Assembly (NCBI RefSeq): GCF_003860135.1
Contig: NZ_RQYN01000048.1
Coordinates: 1 to 37,162, forward strand
Direction: 5' to 3'
DNA length: 37,162 nucleotides
From: Tannerella forsythia
Lineage (GTDB): Bacteria > Bacteroidota > Bacteroidia > Bacteroidales > Tannerellaceae
The translations under genes were made by a program, and so were the position numbers. A model generated the notes under the pieces. That model saw only the letters and a list, made by a program, of their open reading frames with translations. It was not told the DNA's origin and did not search any database. This document shows positions 36,946 to 37,162 of this stretch, in pieces (within the stretch, counting starts at the first letter, position 1; each line of letters opens with the position of its first letter).

Positions 36946-36998
36946 ACCGCGTCACGCGACCTCGTCTGCGTTCCACATCTTTTGCATCATATACAAAA
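36946..36998. other. Spacer before the 41-bp repeat
   Basis: Fifty-three bases separate the AlbA_2 gene from the repeat array. A short CGCG-TCA-CGCG palindrome is present just after the stop codon; no terminator or gene is visible. Confidence 0.35.
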
Positions 36999-37162
36999 AA
37001 TCTTCACACAGATTGATTACAATCAACTTGCGGGAAATAAATCTTCACGCAGATTTATTACAATCAATTTGCGGGAGATAAATCTTCATGCAGATTTATT
37101 ACAATCAACTTGCGGGAGATAAATCTTCACGCAGATTTATTACAATCAACTTGCGGGAGATA
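36999..37162. repeat. 41-bp tandem repeat array, running off the window end
   Basis: Four consecutive copies start at 36999, 37040, 37081 and 37122, each exactly 41 bases; the last ends at the window edge, so the array may continue. Copies 2 to 4 differ from each other at one or two positions; the first is the most diverged. Each contains a dyad: GATTG-ATTA-CAATC (perfect 5-bp arms) in copy 1, and GATTT-ATTA-CAATC in later copies. There is no spacer between copies, so it is not CRISPR. No start-to-stop reading frame is evident. Confidence 0.9.

Noticed and set aside
36999-37162. CRISPR array
   Set aside because: Copies are contiguous 41-bp units with no unique spacers, and no cas genes are in the window.

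Overview
The window looks like a chromosomal segment of a Bacteroidales bacterium, probably close to Tannerella or Parabacteroides (Tannerellaceae/Porphyromonadaceae). This is inferred from protein families and gene order, not from a database match. The signs are a purH-mreBCD-mrdA-rodA cluster, an rseC-rnfBCDGEA cluster, DUF5063 and DUF3078 proteins, a lipoprotein with a BACON domain, and many TAnnTTTG -7 promoter elements of the Bacteroidota type. Most of the window is housekeeping sequence of medium GC. The BACON/cytolysin-like lipoprotein gene is visibly more AT-rich than its neighbours.

Layout. 1-660: AT-rich leader and a small lipoprotein gene. 724-8024 (minus): purH, mreB, mreC, mreD, mrdA (PBP2) and rodA, the elongasome genes behind the last purine enzyme. 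8268-10637 (plus): ettA and a secreted DUF1080 protein. 10656-15789 (minus): dnaB, mrcA (class A PBP), tatC and tatA. 15917-19693 (plus): fabD, a DUF5063 gene, a DEDDy 3'-5' exonuclease, an RlmI-like methyltransferase and a hexapeptide acetyltransferase, packed with short gaps or overlaps. 19694-20396: a 0.7 kb stretch without intact genes, holding tandem palindromes and broken pieces of a flavodoxin, probably a transposase, and an AraC-type regulator. 20397-25919 (minus): the Rnf ferredoxin:NAD+ oxidoreductase with RseC. 26094-27632 (minus): a DUF3078 outer-membrane-type protein. 27877-31751 (plus): a lipoprotein with a BACON domain fused to a cholesterol-dependent-cytolysin-like core, a membrane-anchored MutS-like ATPase and a YceI protein. 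31837-36945 (plus): pyrG, yidC, kdsB and an AlbA_2/Schlafen-type protein. 36999-37162: a 41-bp tandem repeat that runs off the window end.

Much of the window serves the envelope: peptidoglycan elongation (MreBCD, PBP2, RodA, PBP1A), protein export and insertion (TatAC, YidC), LPS Kdo activation (KdsB), membrane lipid supply (FabD) and membrane energetics (Rnf). The most unusual protein is the lipoprotein at 27877-29244. It carries recognisable CDC (thiol-activated cytolysin) core motifs but stops where the cholesterol-binding domain 4 would begin. Other points of interest are the paired palindromes with a compensatory base change (19740-19787), the gene graveyard beside them, the 41-bp repeat, and the MutS-like ATPase with predicted membrane segments.
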